Assembly: GCF_025567625.1 (NCBI RefSeq)
Contig: NZ_JAOQJC010000004.1
Coordinates: 124,001-188,000, forward strand
Direction of reading: 5' to 3'
DNA length: 64,000 nt
From: Paenibacillus sp. J5C2022
GTDB taxonomy: Bacteria > Bacillota > Bacilli > Paenibacillales > Paenibacillaceae
The notes beneath the pieces were generated by a model, which had not been told where the DNA came from, searched no databases, and saw nothing but the letters and a program-made list of their open reading frames with translations. Below are positions 55,881 through 64,000 of the stretch, one piece after another. Position 1 is the stretch's first letter. The number at the start of each line of letters is the position of its first letter. A program made the position numbers and the translations under genes.

Positions 55881-57203
55881 ATGAACAACACAACGGTAAA
55901 TTTTCAGAGCTGTACGGAGTGGAAAAATATTTTGCAGGCGATCCAAATGGGACATGGAGCTTTTTCCGCTGACGGCATCGACCGGGAGAAGCTGGGAAGA
56001 ATGTTCGAGAAGTGTTTCCTTAGCACAATCGAAACGACGGTTGAGCATTTGGAGGACGGATCTGTATTTGTTATAACAGGCGATATTCCCGCCATGTGGC
56101 TCCGGGATTCGGCTGCCCAGGTCCGCCACTACATTCCGTTTGCCCGTCAGTTGCCCGAATTGCAGGTTATTATTGAAGGGCTGATCCGGAAGCAAGTATT
56201 TTGTATCAACACGGACGCATATGCCAACGCATTCAACAAAGAATTCAACGGCAACGGTCACAGCCAGGATTTGACGGAATCCAACCCGTTGGTGTGGGAG
56301 CGGAAGTATGAAATCGACTCGCTTTGTTATCCTGTTCAGCTCGCTTATTTGTATTGGCAAGAGACGGGAAGCACGACTGTCTTTGATGCCTCCTTCAAGG
56401 AAGCCGTTCTGCGCATTATAGATTTGTGGACGGTGGAGCAGAGACACCATGGCGATTCTCCCTACCAGTTCCAACGGTTTAATTGTCCTCCAAGCGATAC
56501 GCTGAGAAATCACGGGCTGTCTATGCCGACGAATTATACGGGAATGACATGGTCGGGGTTTCGGCCCAGCGATGATGCTTGCGTATTCGGGTATCTGATT
56601 CCGGCCAATATGTTTGCCGTTGTGGCGCTTCGTTATGCGGAGGAAATCTTTGCGGTTGTCTACGGGGACAAGGAGGCGGCTGCCCGGGCGGCCGGACTGA
56701 AGGAAGAGATCGATTATGGCATCCAAACGTACGGTATCGTCAACCATCCGAAGTACGGGCAGATCTATGCTTACGAAACAGACGGATTCGGCAATTATCA
56801 TATGATGGACGATGCGAATGTGCCCAGCCTGCTGTCTATTCCATATTTGGGTTACGCGTCTGCGGATGATTCGATCTATGCAAATACGCGAAAATTCCTT
56901 CTGAGCAAAGACAATCCGTATTATTGCGAAGGCAAGTACGCCAGAGGCATCGGGAGTCCTCATACGCCGGAAGGATTTGTCTGGCATATCGGCATGACCA
57001 TGCAAGCTTTGACTTCGCTGGATTCTGATGAAATATATGAAATCGTGAAAATGTTAGTCACGACAGACGGAAATACAGATTATATGCATGAAGGCTTCAA
57101 TCCGGACAATCCGGAGGAGTTCACCCGTCCCTGGTTTGCCTGGGCAAACAGCTTGTTTGCAGAGCTGCTCTGCCGGCTGCACTGGGCAAGTGAACCAAGC
57201 TGA
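55881..57203 (+). CDS. GH125 exo-alpha-1,6-mannosidase
   Basis: A 440-residue enzyme without a signal peptide. The conserved G-D-I-P-A-M-W-L-R-D-S motif near residue 68 and the full-length (alpha/alpha)6 type match GH125, formerly DUF1237. Members remove terminal alpha-1,6-linked mannose, mostly by inversion and without metal. This complements the GH38 enzymes in the locus. AGGAGCAGGG precedes the ATG. Confidence 0.92.
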   Translation: MNNTTVNFQSCTEWKNILQAIQMGHGAFSADGIDREKLGRMFEKCFLSTIETTVEHLEDGSVFVITGDIPAMWLRDSAAQVRHYIPFARQLPELQVIIEGLIRKQVFCINTDAYANAFNKEFNGNGHSQDLTESNPLVWERKYEIDSLCYPVQLAYLYWQETGSTTVFDASFKEAVLRIIDLWTVEQRHHGDSPYQFQRFNCPPSDTLRNHGLSMPTNYTGMTWSGFRPSDDACVFGYLIPANMFAVVALRYAEEIFAVVYGDKEAAARAAGLKEEIDYGIQTYGIVNHPKYGQIYAYETDGFGNYHMMDDANVPSLLSIPYLGYASADDSIYANTRKFLLSKDNPYYCEGKYARGIGSPHTPEGFVWHIGMTMQALTSLDSDEIYEIVKMLVTTDGNTDYMHEGFNPDNPEEFTRPWFAWANSLFAELLCRLHWASEPS

Positions 57204-57221
57204 TCTCACGGGAGGTTATAC

Positions 57222-58313
57222 ATGAGGAAATGGGGCGTCTTGCTAGCGCTGATCTGTCTATTTTCCTTTCCGTCTACGGTGGGAGCGCATCCGAACGATA
57301 CCGGATACTCCACTCTAGATATAGACGGAAATCGGGTTTCCTATCGACTGTTTGTGGTTGCGACGGACATGCCGATGTTCGATGCCAACCTGGACAAGCG
57401 TTTGACTCAGGAAGAGTTGGATGCGCAGAGCGAAGCGATTTTGCATTATATAACGGAAAAGCTTCGTATCGAGAGCGGAGGCCAGCCGCTGACTCAGGAA
57501 CAGGCGTCGATGCAGCTGTCGGAGAAAGCGACAGGCGCTGGAGTGGAGTTTCTGCTTCAATATCAATGGAATACAGCTACCGCCAGGCTTCAAAATATGG
57601 AGTCAATCGACATTCATTACCAGCTGTTTTTTGACGATGGGGCTCCTGCCCACCAAAGCATATTGCTGGCGCAGGGTGAAAATTTGAATTATCAGGATGT
57701 TGCGCATTTCAACCAGCGCGAGTTCCATATCGATCTTTTTCAAGGCGGGACAAGCGCTAATCTGTGGCATGCTTTATGGGTTTATTTCGTGCTTGGCATT
57801 GAGCATATCGTGTTTGGATACGATCACTTGCTGTTCCTGCTGTTGTTGGCAATAGCCTCGGTTCGTGTCAAGGAAATACTGATCATTGTTACTGCATTCA
57901 CAATTTCGCATAGTCTGACACTCCTTCTGGTTGCCTCCGGGCGAATTCAAGCCGATTTGTATTGGGTTGAAATTTTTATAGCTATTTCCATTGGTTACGT
58001 GGCCCTGGAAAATATACTCGTTAAAGAAGCCAAATGGCGATGGGCCCTGACAGGGGTATTCGGACTCATTCATGGTATGGGATTTGCTGGAGCTTTGGCT
58101 GAAACGGGACTTCCGAAATCGAACATCATCATGACTCTGTTATCGTTCAATATCGGAATCGAAGCGGGGCAGCTTGCTCTATTGGCGGTGTTCATGCCTC
58201 TTCTGTTTTGGCTAAGGAAATTTGGGTGGTATCGCAACGCGTTAATCGTTGTTTCCGGATTCATGCTTCTGCTTGCCTGCTACTGGGTTATTCAACGATC
58301 GGGACTCCTTTAG
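57222..58313 (+). CDS. HupE/UreJ-type membrane protein
   Basis: A 363-residue protein with a signal peptide (ending G-A-H near 23), an extracytoplasmic domain of about 150 residues, and about six membrane helices in the second half. The helices contain G-x-E-H-I-x-F-G-x-D-H-L-L-F-L near residue 195 and G-L-I-H-G-M-G-F-A near 281, the signature of the HupE/UreJ_2 family. Members are thought to move nickel or cobalt, or other divalent metals. No urease or hydrogenase gene is near. It lies 18 bases after GH125 and before the third GH38 gene, so a link to mannosidase metal supply is conceivable but unproven. Confidence 0.85.
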   Translation: MRKWGVLLALICLFSFPSTVGAHPNDTGYSTLDIDGNRVSYRLFVVATDMPMFDANLDKRLTQEELDAQSEAILHYITEKLRIESGGQPLTQEQASMQLSEKATGAGVEFLLQYQWNTATARLQNMESIDIHYQLFFDDGAPAHQSILLAQGENLNYQDVAHFNQREFHIDLFQGGTSANLWHALWVYFVLGIEHIVFGYDHLLFLLLLAIASVRVKEILIIVTAFTISHSLTLLLVASGRIQADLYWVEIFIAISIGYVALENILVKEAKWRWALTGVFGLIHGMGFAGALAETGLPKSNIIMTLLSFNIGIEAGQLALLAVFMPLLFWLRKFGWYRNALIVVSGFMLLLACYWVIQRSGLL

Positions 58314-58366
58314 CGGCAATATTGATTATTTACATTTATTAGAATGACTTTGGGGAGTGTAAGGGA

Positions 58367-61300
58367 ATGCCGTATGAGACAGAACAGGTTATTCAGGAGA
58401 AAGTCAAACGCGTGAAGGAAAGGCTAGGGCTGGCGATATACCGTTTAATAGAGCCGTTGAGCGTTCAGGCATGGGTCACGGAAGAGCCGGTAGCCTACAA
58501 TGAAAGAATGACCGGGCGGCATATGCAATTGCGGCCTGGGGATCGCTGGGGAAATTTGTGGGATTGCGCGTGGTTCCGTTTTGAAGGAACGGTACCGGTG
58601 GAAGCTTCGGGCTGCAAGACGGTTCTGCTCCTTGATGTGAATGGCGAGCTATGTCTGATGGACGAGACAGGAACGCCATGTCAGGGCTTGACAAATATCA
58701 ATTCGGAGTTCGATTATACGCTCGGGCTCCCAGGCAAGCGTGTGGTGGATGTGTCATCATGCGCTGCAGGTGGAGAACGGATTGACATATGGGCGGATGC
58801 CGGCTGCAACGATTTATTCGGCCATTATCGGAGCGGTACGCTCAAGGAAGCGTCGATTGCCGTGTGCGACGAAAACGTCCGGCAGCTCTATTATGATTTT
58901 GAGGTATTGGCGGAGTTGGCCGCCGAGCTTCCGGAGCAGAGCTCTCGTAGGTCCAGAATATGGCGCAAGCTGTATGAGGCATCCAGACTGCTGTCGGAGA
59001 TCTCTCCTGTCTCTGTGGAAAGCGCCTCGGAGTTGCTAGCCGTAGAGCTGGCGCGGCGGTCGGGAGATGAGGAATTGCGCATCAGCGCGATCGGTCATGC
59101 CCATATCGATCTGGCCTGGCTCTGGCCGATTCGCGAGACTATTCGCAAGGGCGCGCGGACCTTCTCAACGGTTCTTCGCAATATGGAGAAATATCCCGAC
59201 TATATATTCGGGGCAAGCCAACCCCAGCTTTACGCATGGATCAAAGAATATTATCCGGGCTTGTATGAGAAGGTTAAGAAGCGCGTTGCAGAGGGACGTT
59301 GGGAAATACAGGGCGCCATGTGGGTGGAGCCGGATACCAATGTATCGGGCGGAGAGGCGCTGGCGCGTCAAATTTTATACGGCAAACAGTTTTTTCGCGA
59401 AGAGTTTGGCGTCGATGTGGAGACATTGTGGATGCCCGATGTATTCGGCTATTCGGGTAGCTTGCCGCAGTTGCTGGCATTAGGCGGCGTCAAATATATG
59501 ATGACGCAGAAGCTGTCATGGAACGTATATAATCAACACCCTCATCACAGTTTTATATGGGAAGGGATAGACGGAACCGGGATTTTAACCCATCTGCCTC
59601 CGGAGGACACCTACAACGGTCCGGCGGCTCCAAGATCGCTAGCGAAGATTGAGCGTCGCTATTTGGACAAAAGCGTTTCGGATCACGCGCTCATGCTCTT
59701 CGGGATCGGGGATGGCGGCGGCGGACCGGGAGAGGAGCACCTGGAACGGCTGTCGCGGCTCGGCAATTTGTCGGGTTTGCCACCGGTGAAACAGGAGTTT
59801 TCTTTGGACTTCTTTCATCGACTGGAGACGGAAGCGTCAGCGTTCGAGCGTTATAGAGGCGAATTGTATTTGGAGAAGCATCAGGGCACTTTAACTTCCC
59901 AGGCGCGCAACAAATGGTACAACCGCCGGATGGAAATCGCGCTGCGCGAGACCGAGTTTGCGGCATCGCTAATACTAGCGCTTGGCGGGGAGGATTCGTA
60001 TCCCGCGCAACGACTCAAGGAAATATGGAAGGAAATATTGTTATATCAATTCCATGATATTTTGCCAGGCTCATCGATTGGTCGGGTATACGACGAATCG
60101 TTGGCCCGCTATGCTGTACTGTACGAAGAAGTCTCTCAATTACAGCGAAGCGCCTATGAAAGGGCAGCAGAATTAACAGGAGCGGCAGGACCGGTTGTCT
60201 TCAACTCGCTGCCGTGGGACCGCAACGAATGGGTAGAGTGGCAAGGGGAATGGCACTGGATCGAGATACCGGCCATGGGGGCTGCGACGCTAGTCCAAGC
60301 ACCTGAACGGTCGAATGCGGAATCATTGTCTGCCGGCGAGGGTCGTTTGGAAAATGAATATTTGCGTGTGACTTTTGGAGAGGATGGCAGTCTTGTTTCG
60401 GTTTTCAGTAAACTCTCAGGCCGCGAGGCCCTGGGGTCTGAAGGAGCGGGCAATCTGCTGTCGATCTACCATGATGACGGCGATGCCTGGGACTTCCCGC
60501 GCGATTATCGCGACGCACCAGCAGGAACGATGGTTCTTGAGCACGTGCGCTACGCTGTCGACGGACATCGCGCTTATGCAGAACAGCAATACAGCTACGG
60601 CAATTCGACATTGCGCCAAATCATATCGCTTTCTTCGGGCTCGAAATATGTTCAATTCGAAACCGAATCGGATTGGCGGGAAACTGGAAAAATGCTTCGA
60701 ACATCTTTCGAAACCTCGGTTACAGCGGATGTGGTCAGCTGCGAGATTCAATTTGGCTATCTTCGTCGGTCTACCTCCCGCAACACACAGCTTGAGATGG
60801 CGCGAGATGAAATATGCGCTCACCGTTATCTGGATATTTCGGAGCCCGGCTTTGGCGTGGCGCTGCTTAATGACTGCAAATATGGGCATCGTGCGGAAGG
60901 ACGAACGCTTGATCTCAATCTGCTGAGGAGTCCATCGTATCCCGATCCAGAGGCAGACAAGGCGATTCATCGCTTCAGCTATGCTCTGCTGCCGCATGTC
61001 GGCGATCATATTCAGGCAGGTGTTGCGAGGGCAGGCTATGAATTCAATACACCACTAGTTGTAGTGGAGGGTACGTTATCTGTGGTTGGAAGACAGGATT
61101 CTTCAGGCGCTGGGAATAGTGTAGAATCAGAAATATGGTCATGGCTCAGAGTTGATCAATCTGGCTGGATGATTGAAGCGGTGAAGAAATCGGAGAATGG
61201 AGACGGTATCATTGTGCGTCTATATGAAAGCGAGGGCTCGGCATCTGAGGGAGTACTTCAAATTGGATTCCCATGCAGAGAAGTGGTTTTGACCGATCTA

Positions 61301-61396
61301 ATGGAGGAGAACTCCTTGCCACTCCCGTTTACAGGGGGGCAAGTCCGACTATCCTTTCGACCGTTCGAGATCAAAACGCTCGGACTCTTGTTGTAA
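58367..61396 (+). CDS. GH38 alpha-mannosidase (cytoplasmic)
   Basis: A 1009-residue classical alpha-mannosidase. Zinc ligands are in H-A-H-I-D-L-A-W-L-W near residue 245. The catalytic nucleophile Asp lies in M-P-D-V-F-G-Y-S-G near 358. The Y-Q-F-H-D-I-L-P-G-S-S-I motif near 561 is characteristic of bacterial cytosolic members. No signal peptide is present. It belongs to a different subgroup from the two tandem paralogs upstream, which lack D-V-F-G-Y. It would cleave imported mannosides to mannose. Confidence 0.93.
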   Translation: MPYETEQVIQEKVKRVKERLGLAIYRLIEPLSVQAWVTEEPVAYNERMTGRHMQLRPGDRWGNLWDCAWFRFEGTVPVEASGCKTVLLLDVNGELCLMDETGTPCQGLTNINSEFDYTLGLPGKRVVDVSSCAAGGERIDIWADAGCNDLFGHYRSGTLKEASIAVCDENVRQLYYDFEVLAELAAELPEQSSRRSRIWRKLYEASRLLSEISPVSVESASELLAVELARRSGDEELRISAIGHAHIDLAWLWPIRETIRKGARTFSTVLRNMEKYPDYIFGASQPQLYAWIKEYYPGLYEKVKKRVAEGRWEIQGAMWVEPDTNVSGGEALARQILYGKQFFREEFGVDVETLWMPDVFGYSGSLPQLLALGGVKYMMTQKLSWNVYNQHPHHSFIWEGIDGTGILTHLPPEDTYNGPAAPRSLAKIERRYLDKSVSDHALMLFGIGDGGGGPGEEHLERLSRLGNLSGLPPVKQEFSLDFFHRLETEASAFERYRGELYLEKHQGTLTSQARNKWYNRRMEIALRETEFAASLILALGGEDSYPAQRLKEIWKEILLYQFHDILPGSSIGRVYDESLARYAVLYEEVSQLQRSAYERAAELTGAAGPVVFNSLPWDRNEWVEWQGEWHWIEIPAMGAATLVQAPERSNAESLSAGEGRLENEYLRVTFGEDGSLVSVFSKLSGREALGSEGAGNLLSIYHDDGDAWDFPRDYRDAPAGTMVLEHVRYAVDGHRAYAEQQYSYGNSTLRQIISLSSGSKYVQFETESDWRETGKMLRTSFETSVTADVVSCEIQFGYLRRSTSRNTQLEMARDEICAHRYLDISEPGFGVALLNDCKYGHRAEGRTLDLNLLRSPSYPDPEADKAIHRFSYALLPHVGDHIQAGVARAGYEFNTPLVVVEGTLSVVGRQDSSGAGNSVESEIWSWLRVDQSGWMIEAVKKSENGDGIIVRLYESEGSASEGVLQIGFPCREVVLTDLMEENSLPLPFTGGQVRLSFRPFEIKTLGLLL

Positions 61397-61492
61397 GGTA
61401 GTATCAAGCCAATTAATTGAGTTGAAAAGAAGATGAACTATATCCCCATCTCGCATTAATGAAGATTTAGGTTTGCATAGTCGAGAGAGCGA

Positions 61493-61633
61493 ATGTTCGT
61501 AAATTCGCTTGTCATCAATTACCTACTGCGTGACGGATCGCCCGAGCCTGGCGACCGGATAAAGGAGATGTGCGACGCGCTGCTGGAGATGGACTACGAG
61601 AATATTTTCAAAGCTCCGCGAGCGGCTTCATAG
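61493..61633 (+). pseudogene. Unrecognised short gene remnant
   Basis: A 46-residue frame with no ribosome binding site, containing a G-S-P-E-P-G-D-R-I-K-E-M segment and an M-D-Y-E-N-I-F-K-A block. Its protein-like composition between two catabolic genes suggests the end of a lost gene, but the family is not identified. The gap 61397-61690 holds nothing else. Confidence 0.35.
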
Positions 61634-61690
61634 GTCTCTGGCTGCATTGAAATATTTACGCGGTAGTGCAGAATCCCTATTGATCTATAG

Positions 61691-62303
61691 CTGGGATCAG
61701 ATTTTTTCGGCGGAGTTCTCTATGTTCGACATATGGATATCGATTCGGGGCGTCAGTCGGAGGAACGAATGTCTGCAATTGCCGACGGTTTAAGGGAAGT
61801 TGCGTGCTATGCCTCCGAACTGGGTGTCACAATCGGTTTGGAACCGGTCAATCGCTACGAGTCGCCCGTGCAGACAAGCTTTGGCGTTGATCGACGAGAT
61901 CGGCGAGAACAACGTCAAAGTGCATTTGGACACTTATCATATGAACATTGAGGAGAAGAGCCTGAAAGAAGCGATTCTACATGCTGGGGATAAACTCGGC
62001 CACATTCATCTGAATGAGAACGATTGGGGGATTCCAGGCACAGGTCATCTTGATTGGGATGGCATTTTCCAGTCGCTCAAAAAAATCGGATATAAAGGAT
62101 ATGCGTCTTTAGAATGCGTTGTTGATGCGCAAGTTCCTTATGTATGGCGGCGCCTAGCTCCCTATAACAGGGTCTTAGCGCAGGAAGGGATTCGATTTTC
62201 ACTCAAAAAAGAACATCGATATGTGGTACGATACCGGGGGAATACGAATGAAAATAGGCGCGATCGAAGCAGGAGGCACCAAGTTTGTTTGCGGAATAGG
62301 TAA
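61691..62303 (+). pseudogene. Decayed sugar phosphate isomerase/epimerase
   Basis: The C-terminal two-thirds of a TIM-barrel sugar epimerase (AP endonuclease 2 superfamily). Recognisable blocks are I-G-L-E-P-V-N-R-Y-E-S near 61842, V-K-V-H-L-D-T-Y-H-M-N near 61917 and H-I-H-L-N-E-N-D-W-G near 62002. The first and second blocks are in different frames, with a shift around 61873-61885. Upstream, an in-frame TAG at 61688 and loss of the N-terminal third complete the decay. The intact enzyme would interconvert keto-sugars such as those from mannose. The tail overlaps the kinase gene start. Confidence 0.8.
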
Positions 62304-63126
62304 TGAATCAGGTGTGATCGAAGACCGAATTGTTTTTCCTACAGAACATCCGGACAAAACGATGAAGCATGTACTTGATTTTTTTCGGGACAAAGGCGTT
62401 GAGGGGATTGGTGTGGGGTCATTCGGTCCGATCGGTGTCAATCCCGCCGCAGAAGATTACGGCACCATTACAACAACTCCGAAGTCGGATTGGAGCGGAT
62501 ATCCGTTCCTGCAGACATTGAGGGACGCCTTTAATATTCGGCTGGGCTGGGACACCGATGTTAACGCAGCTGCTTTAGGCGAAGCGGAGTGGGGGGCAGC
62601 AAAGGGGCTGGACAGCTGCGTCTATTACACGATAGGCACGGGGGTGGGACTAGGCGTATACGCCGAGGGGCGGCTCGTGCACGGTCTTGTGCATCCGGAA
62701 GCTGGCCACATATTACCCCGGAGGCATGTCGATGATGATTTTGCTGGCTGCTGTCCCTATCACGGGGACTGCCTTGAGGGACTGGCATCCGGTCCATCAC
62801 TGGAGCAAAGATGGGGGACAAAGGCTCGCGATCTTCCGGTTGAACATCCTGCATGGCGAATTGAAGCATACTATTTGGGCCAAGCGTTAATCGGCACGAT
62901 TCTGACACTGTCTCCGAAGAAAATCATATTGGGCGGCGGAGTCATGCATCAGAAGCAATTGTTTCCATTCATTCATGCCGAAGTTGTTAAGGGGTTAAAC
63001 GGCTATTTGTACGCTGCGGAAATTACGGATCATATCGAAAGATATATTGTGCCTCCTCAGTTGGGCAGCGACGCTGGCCTGTTCGGCGCGCTGGCATTGG
63101 GAAGGAGAGCAATTGAAAATGGCTAG
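62248..63126 (+). CDS. ROK family sugar kinase (fructo/mannokinase type)
   Basis: A 292-residue kinase. The ATP motif E-A-G-G-T-K lies near residue 7, and the ROK zinc site reads H-(11)-C-C-P-Y-H-G-D-C near residues 150-172, here preceded by G-H-I-L. Size and motifs match GmuE/ScrK-type fructokinases of the Bacillus group, several of which also act on mannose. It would make hexose 6-phosphate from mannose released by the GH38/GH125 enzymes. ATG 62248 has GGGGGA about 9 bases upstream. Confidence 0.88.
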   Translation: MKIGAIEAGGTKFVCGIGNESGVIEDRIVFPTEHPDKTMKHVLDFFRDKGVEGIGVGSFGPIGVNPAAEDYGTITTTPKSDWSGYPFLQTLRDAFNIRLGWDTDVNAAALGEAEWGAAKGLDSCVYYTIGTGVGLGVYAEGRLVHGLVHPEAGHILPRRHVDDDFAGCCPYHGDCLEGLASGPSLEQRWGTKARDLPVEHPAWRIEAYYLGQALIGTILTLSPKKIILGGGVMHQKQLFPFIHAEVVKGLNGYLYAAEITDHIERYIVPPQLGSDAGLFGALALGRRAIENG

Positions 63127-63651
63127 TTCTTCAGATAAAACGGTTCCCGATTTCCTACAGTGTTCATCCTCTTCTTTTTTTACTTAAAGAGATAAAGGGC
63201 AGGACCAACGCATCTCATAAGAAGCGTATCGAAAAATAAATCATACATGAAGCGAAGGAAAACAAATGGCGGTTAAAAAAGCAGTCGGCTACTGAGATAG
63301 GCCGCCATTTCTGCTAACGGACGGATAAAACTATGGTTTTTGTGAACTGAATCGAATGGTTCTCCTTTTTAAGAACGGATAAACGAAATTTTAATCATAT
63401 ATTGATTTACGTCTCAAAAAGCATGCTTTTTGAGACGTTTTCTTTTGCTTATTTTCAGCATAGCAAAAGCCTGAAATCATACTTTAAAAGGTCTGTGGCA
63501 GACCGAGGTACCAGACGAAATGAAAAAGACATGCTTTAGTAGCAATAATAGTCGGAATAGAGTAAGCTGTTCTCACGGTTGAGTGGTTTCACTTTTCGCA
63601 TGCGGAGATTGATGCGTGAGAAAGGCGGATTACAGGCAGGGGGACTTTACG
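63127..63651. other. Intergenic region with one palindromic terminator
   Basis: 525 bases without a gene. A 6-bp hairpin GGTCTG/CAGACC lies at 63490-63504. The only strong structure is the terminator listed at 63409. Confidence 0.6.
63409..63445 (+). terminator. Terminator of the mannoside locus
   Basis: A perfect 30-base palindrome (63409-63438; half-site ACGTCTCAAAAAGCA) followed by T-rich sequence. It closes the operon that ends with the ROK kinase. Confidence 0.85.
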
Positions 63652-64000
63652 ATGAAAAAGCTGATTCGTATTCATAGTATTCGGAAGTCGATTATTGCCA
63701 ATTTGATTGCAATATTCATCGTCTTGAATGCGCCGATTTATTTGATGAACGTATATATGAACAGTCAGATCGAACAAAGCATTTTGCAACGAACGACTGG
63801 CTCCATTTCATTGAATGCGAGCTATTTTCTCAAAAGCTTCGAGACGGAAATCGAACGAATCGACAATTTGAAAAACGAATATTTGAATAGCGAGGATTTT
63901 CTGAAGTTGGCGAACGAAGGACCTTTTATGGATTCTTATTCAAGGGGCGAGCTTATATTGTCGGTGAAGGATAAGCTTCACATTTTGAAGACATCCAGTC
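63652..64000 (+). CDS. Membrane sensor, probably YesM-type histidine kinase (N-terminus)
   Basis: Incomplete at the window edge; 116 residues are visible. A basic start (K-K-L-I-R-I) precedes a membrane helix at about residues 12-33, and a helical extracellular region follows with Q-I-E-Q-S-I-L and a D-N-L-K-N-E-Y stretch. This is the usual opening of YesM sensor kinases, which in Paenibacillus often flank LplABC-type sugar transporters. GGGGGA precedes the ATG. The kinase domain itself is not seen. Confidence 0.7.
   Translation, partial: MKKLIRIHSIRKSIIANLIAIFIVLNAPIYLMNVYMNSQIEQSILQRTTGSISLNASYFLKSFETEIERIDNLKNEYLNSEDFLKLANEGPFMDSYSRGELILSVKDKLHILKTSS

Noticed and set aside
55773..57005. 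Reverse-strand open frame of 410 codons
   Set aside because: It is antisense to the clear GH125 gene and has no recognisable protein features.
57222..58313. Urease or hydrogenase accessory operon
   Set aside because: Only the HupE/UreJ-type protein is present; no urease or hydrogenase genes are in the window.
1..64000. tRNA or rRNA genes, including a tRNA attachment site for the element
   Set aside because: No cloverleaf with a TTCRANNC arm or rRNA core sequence was recognised on reading; an automated scan was not possible here.

Overview
The window looks like a chromosome segment of a Paenibacillus-type spore-forming Bacillota. Pointers are a copper-amine-oxidase stalk domain in a secreted protein, LplB/YtcP-type sugar ABC permeases, the start of a YesM-type sensor kinase, a Spo0E-like small phosphatase, strong AGGAGG ribosome binding sites and frequent GTG/TTG starts. 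This placement is inferred from gene content, not from a marker gene.

About 1-41 kb is one long part of an integrative conjugative element of the Tn1549/CTn type. Its left end, integrase and any cargo on that side lie outside the window. It has three blocks. (i) Positions 5-13097 are an envelope block: a double GspF/TadB-TadC-like membrane platform, four small pseudopilin-like proteins, a seven-bladed RCC1 propeller ending in a WxL domain, a WxL-interacting protein, a short WxL protein, a copper-amine-oxidase-stalk protein and a 1278-residue secreted protein. (ii) Positions 13123-25715 are a DNA-processing block: small conserved element proteins, a giant ArdC-like/N6-adenine methylase/SNF2 helicase, and a TOPRIM primase-like protein. 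The helicase gene is split by a 2.8 kb group II intron and carries a TnpV-type gene in another reading frame inside its linker. (iii) Positions 25758-40939 are the transfer block: a candidate oriT, MobC, a MOBP relaxase, PcfB, an ArdC-like protein, the VirD4 coupling protein, a Maff2/VirB2-like subunit, VirB6, a Spo0E-like protein, PrgI/VirB3, VirB4, a reverse-strand XRE regulator and ECF sigma factor, a second sigma-like protein behind a heavily structured leader, a DUF6075-like protein and an NlpC/P60 cell-wall hydrolase.

About 41.1-63.1 kb is a catabolic locus for alpha-mannosides such as N-glycans or mannans. A GntR/LacI-hybrid regulator precedes an ABC importer (two permeases and a lipoprotein). 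Then come two paralogous GH38-like mannosidases, one without and one with a signal peptide; the secreted one carries five discoidin-like modules. A GH125 exo-alpha-1,6-mannosidase, a HupE/UreJ-type membrane protein, a classical GH38 alpha-mannosidase, a decayed sugar epimerase gene and a zinc-type ROK sugar kinase follow. The likely logic is extracellular trimming, import of mannosides, cytoplasmic hydrolysis by GH38 and GH125 enzymes, and phosphorylation of the freed hexose. A promoter, a palindromic operator candidate and a cre-like site lie before the transporter genes. The window ends in the N-terminus of a membrane sensor, probably the kinase of the next locus.

No tRNA, rRNA or CRISPR array was seen.
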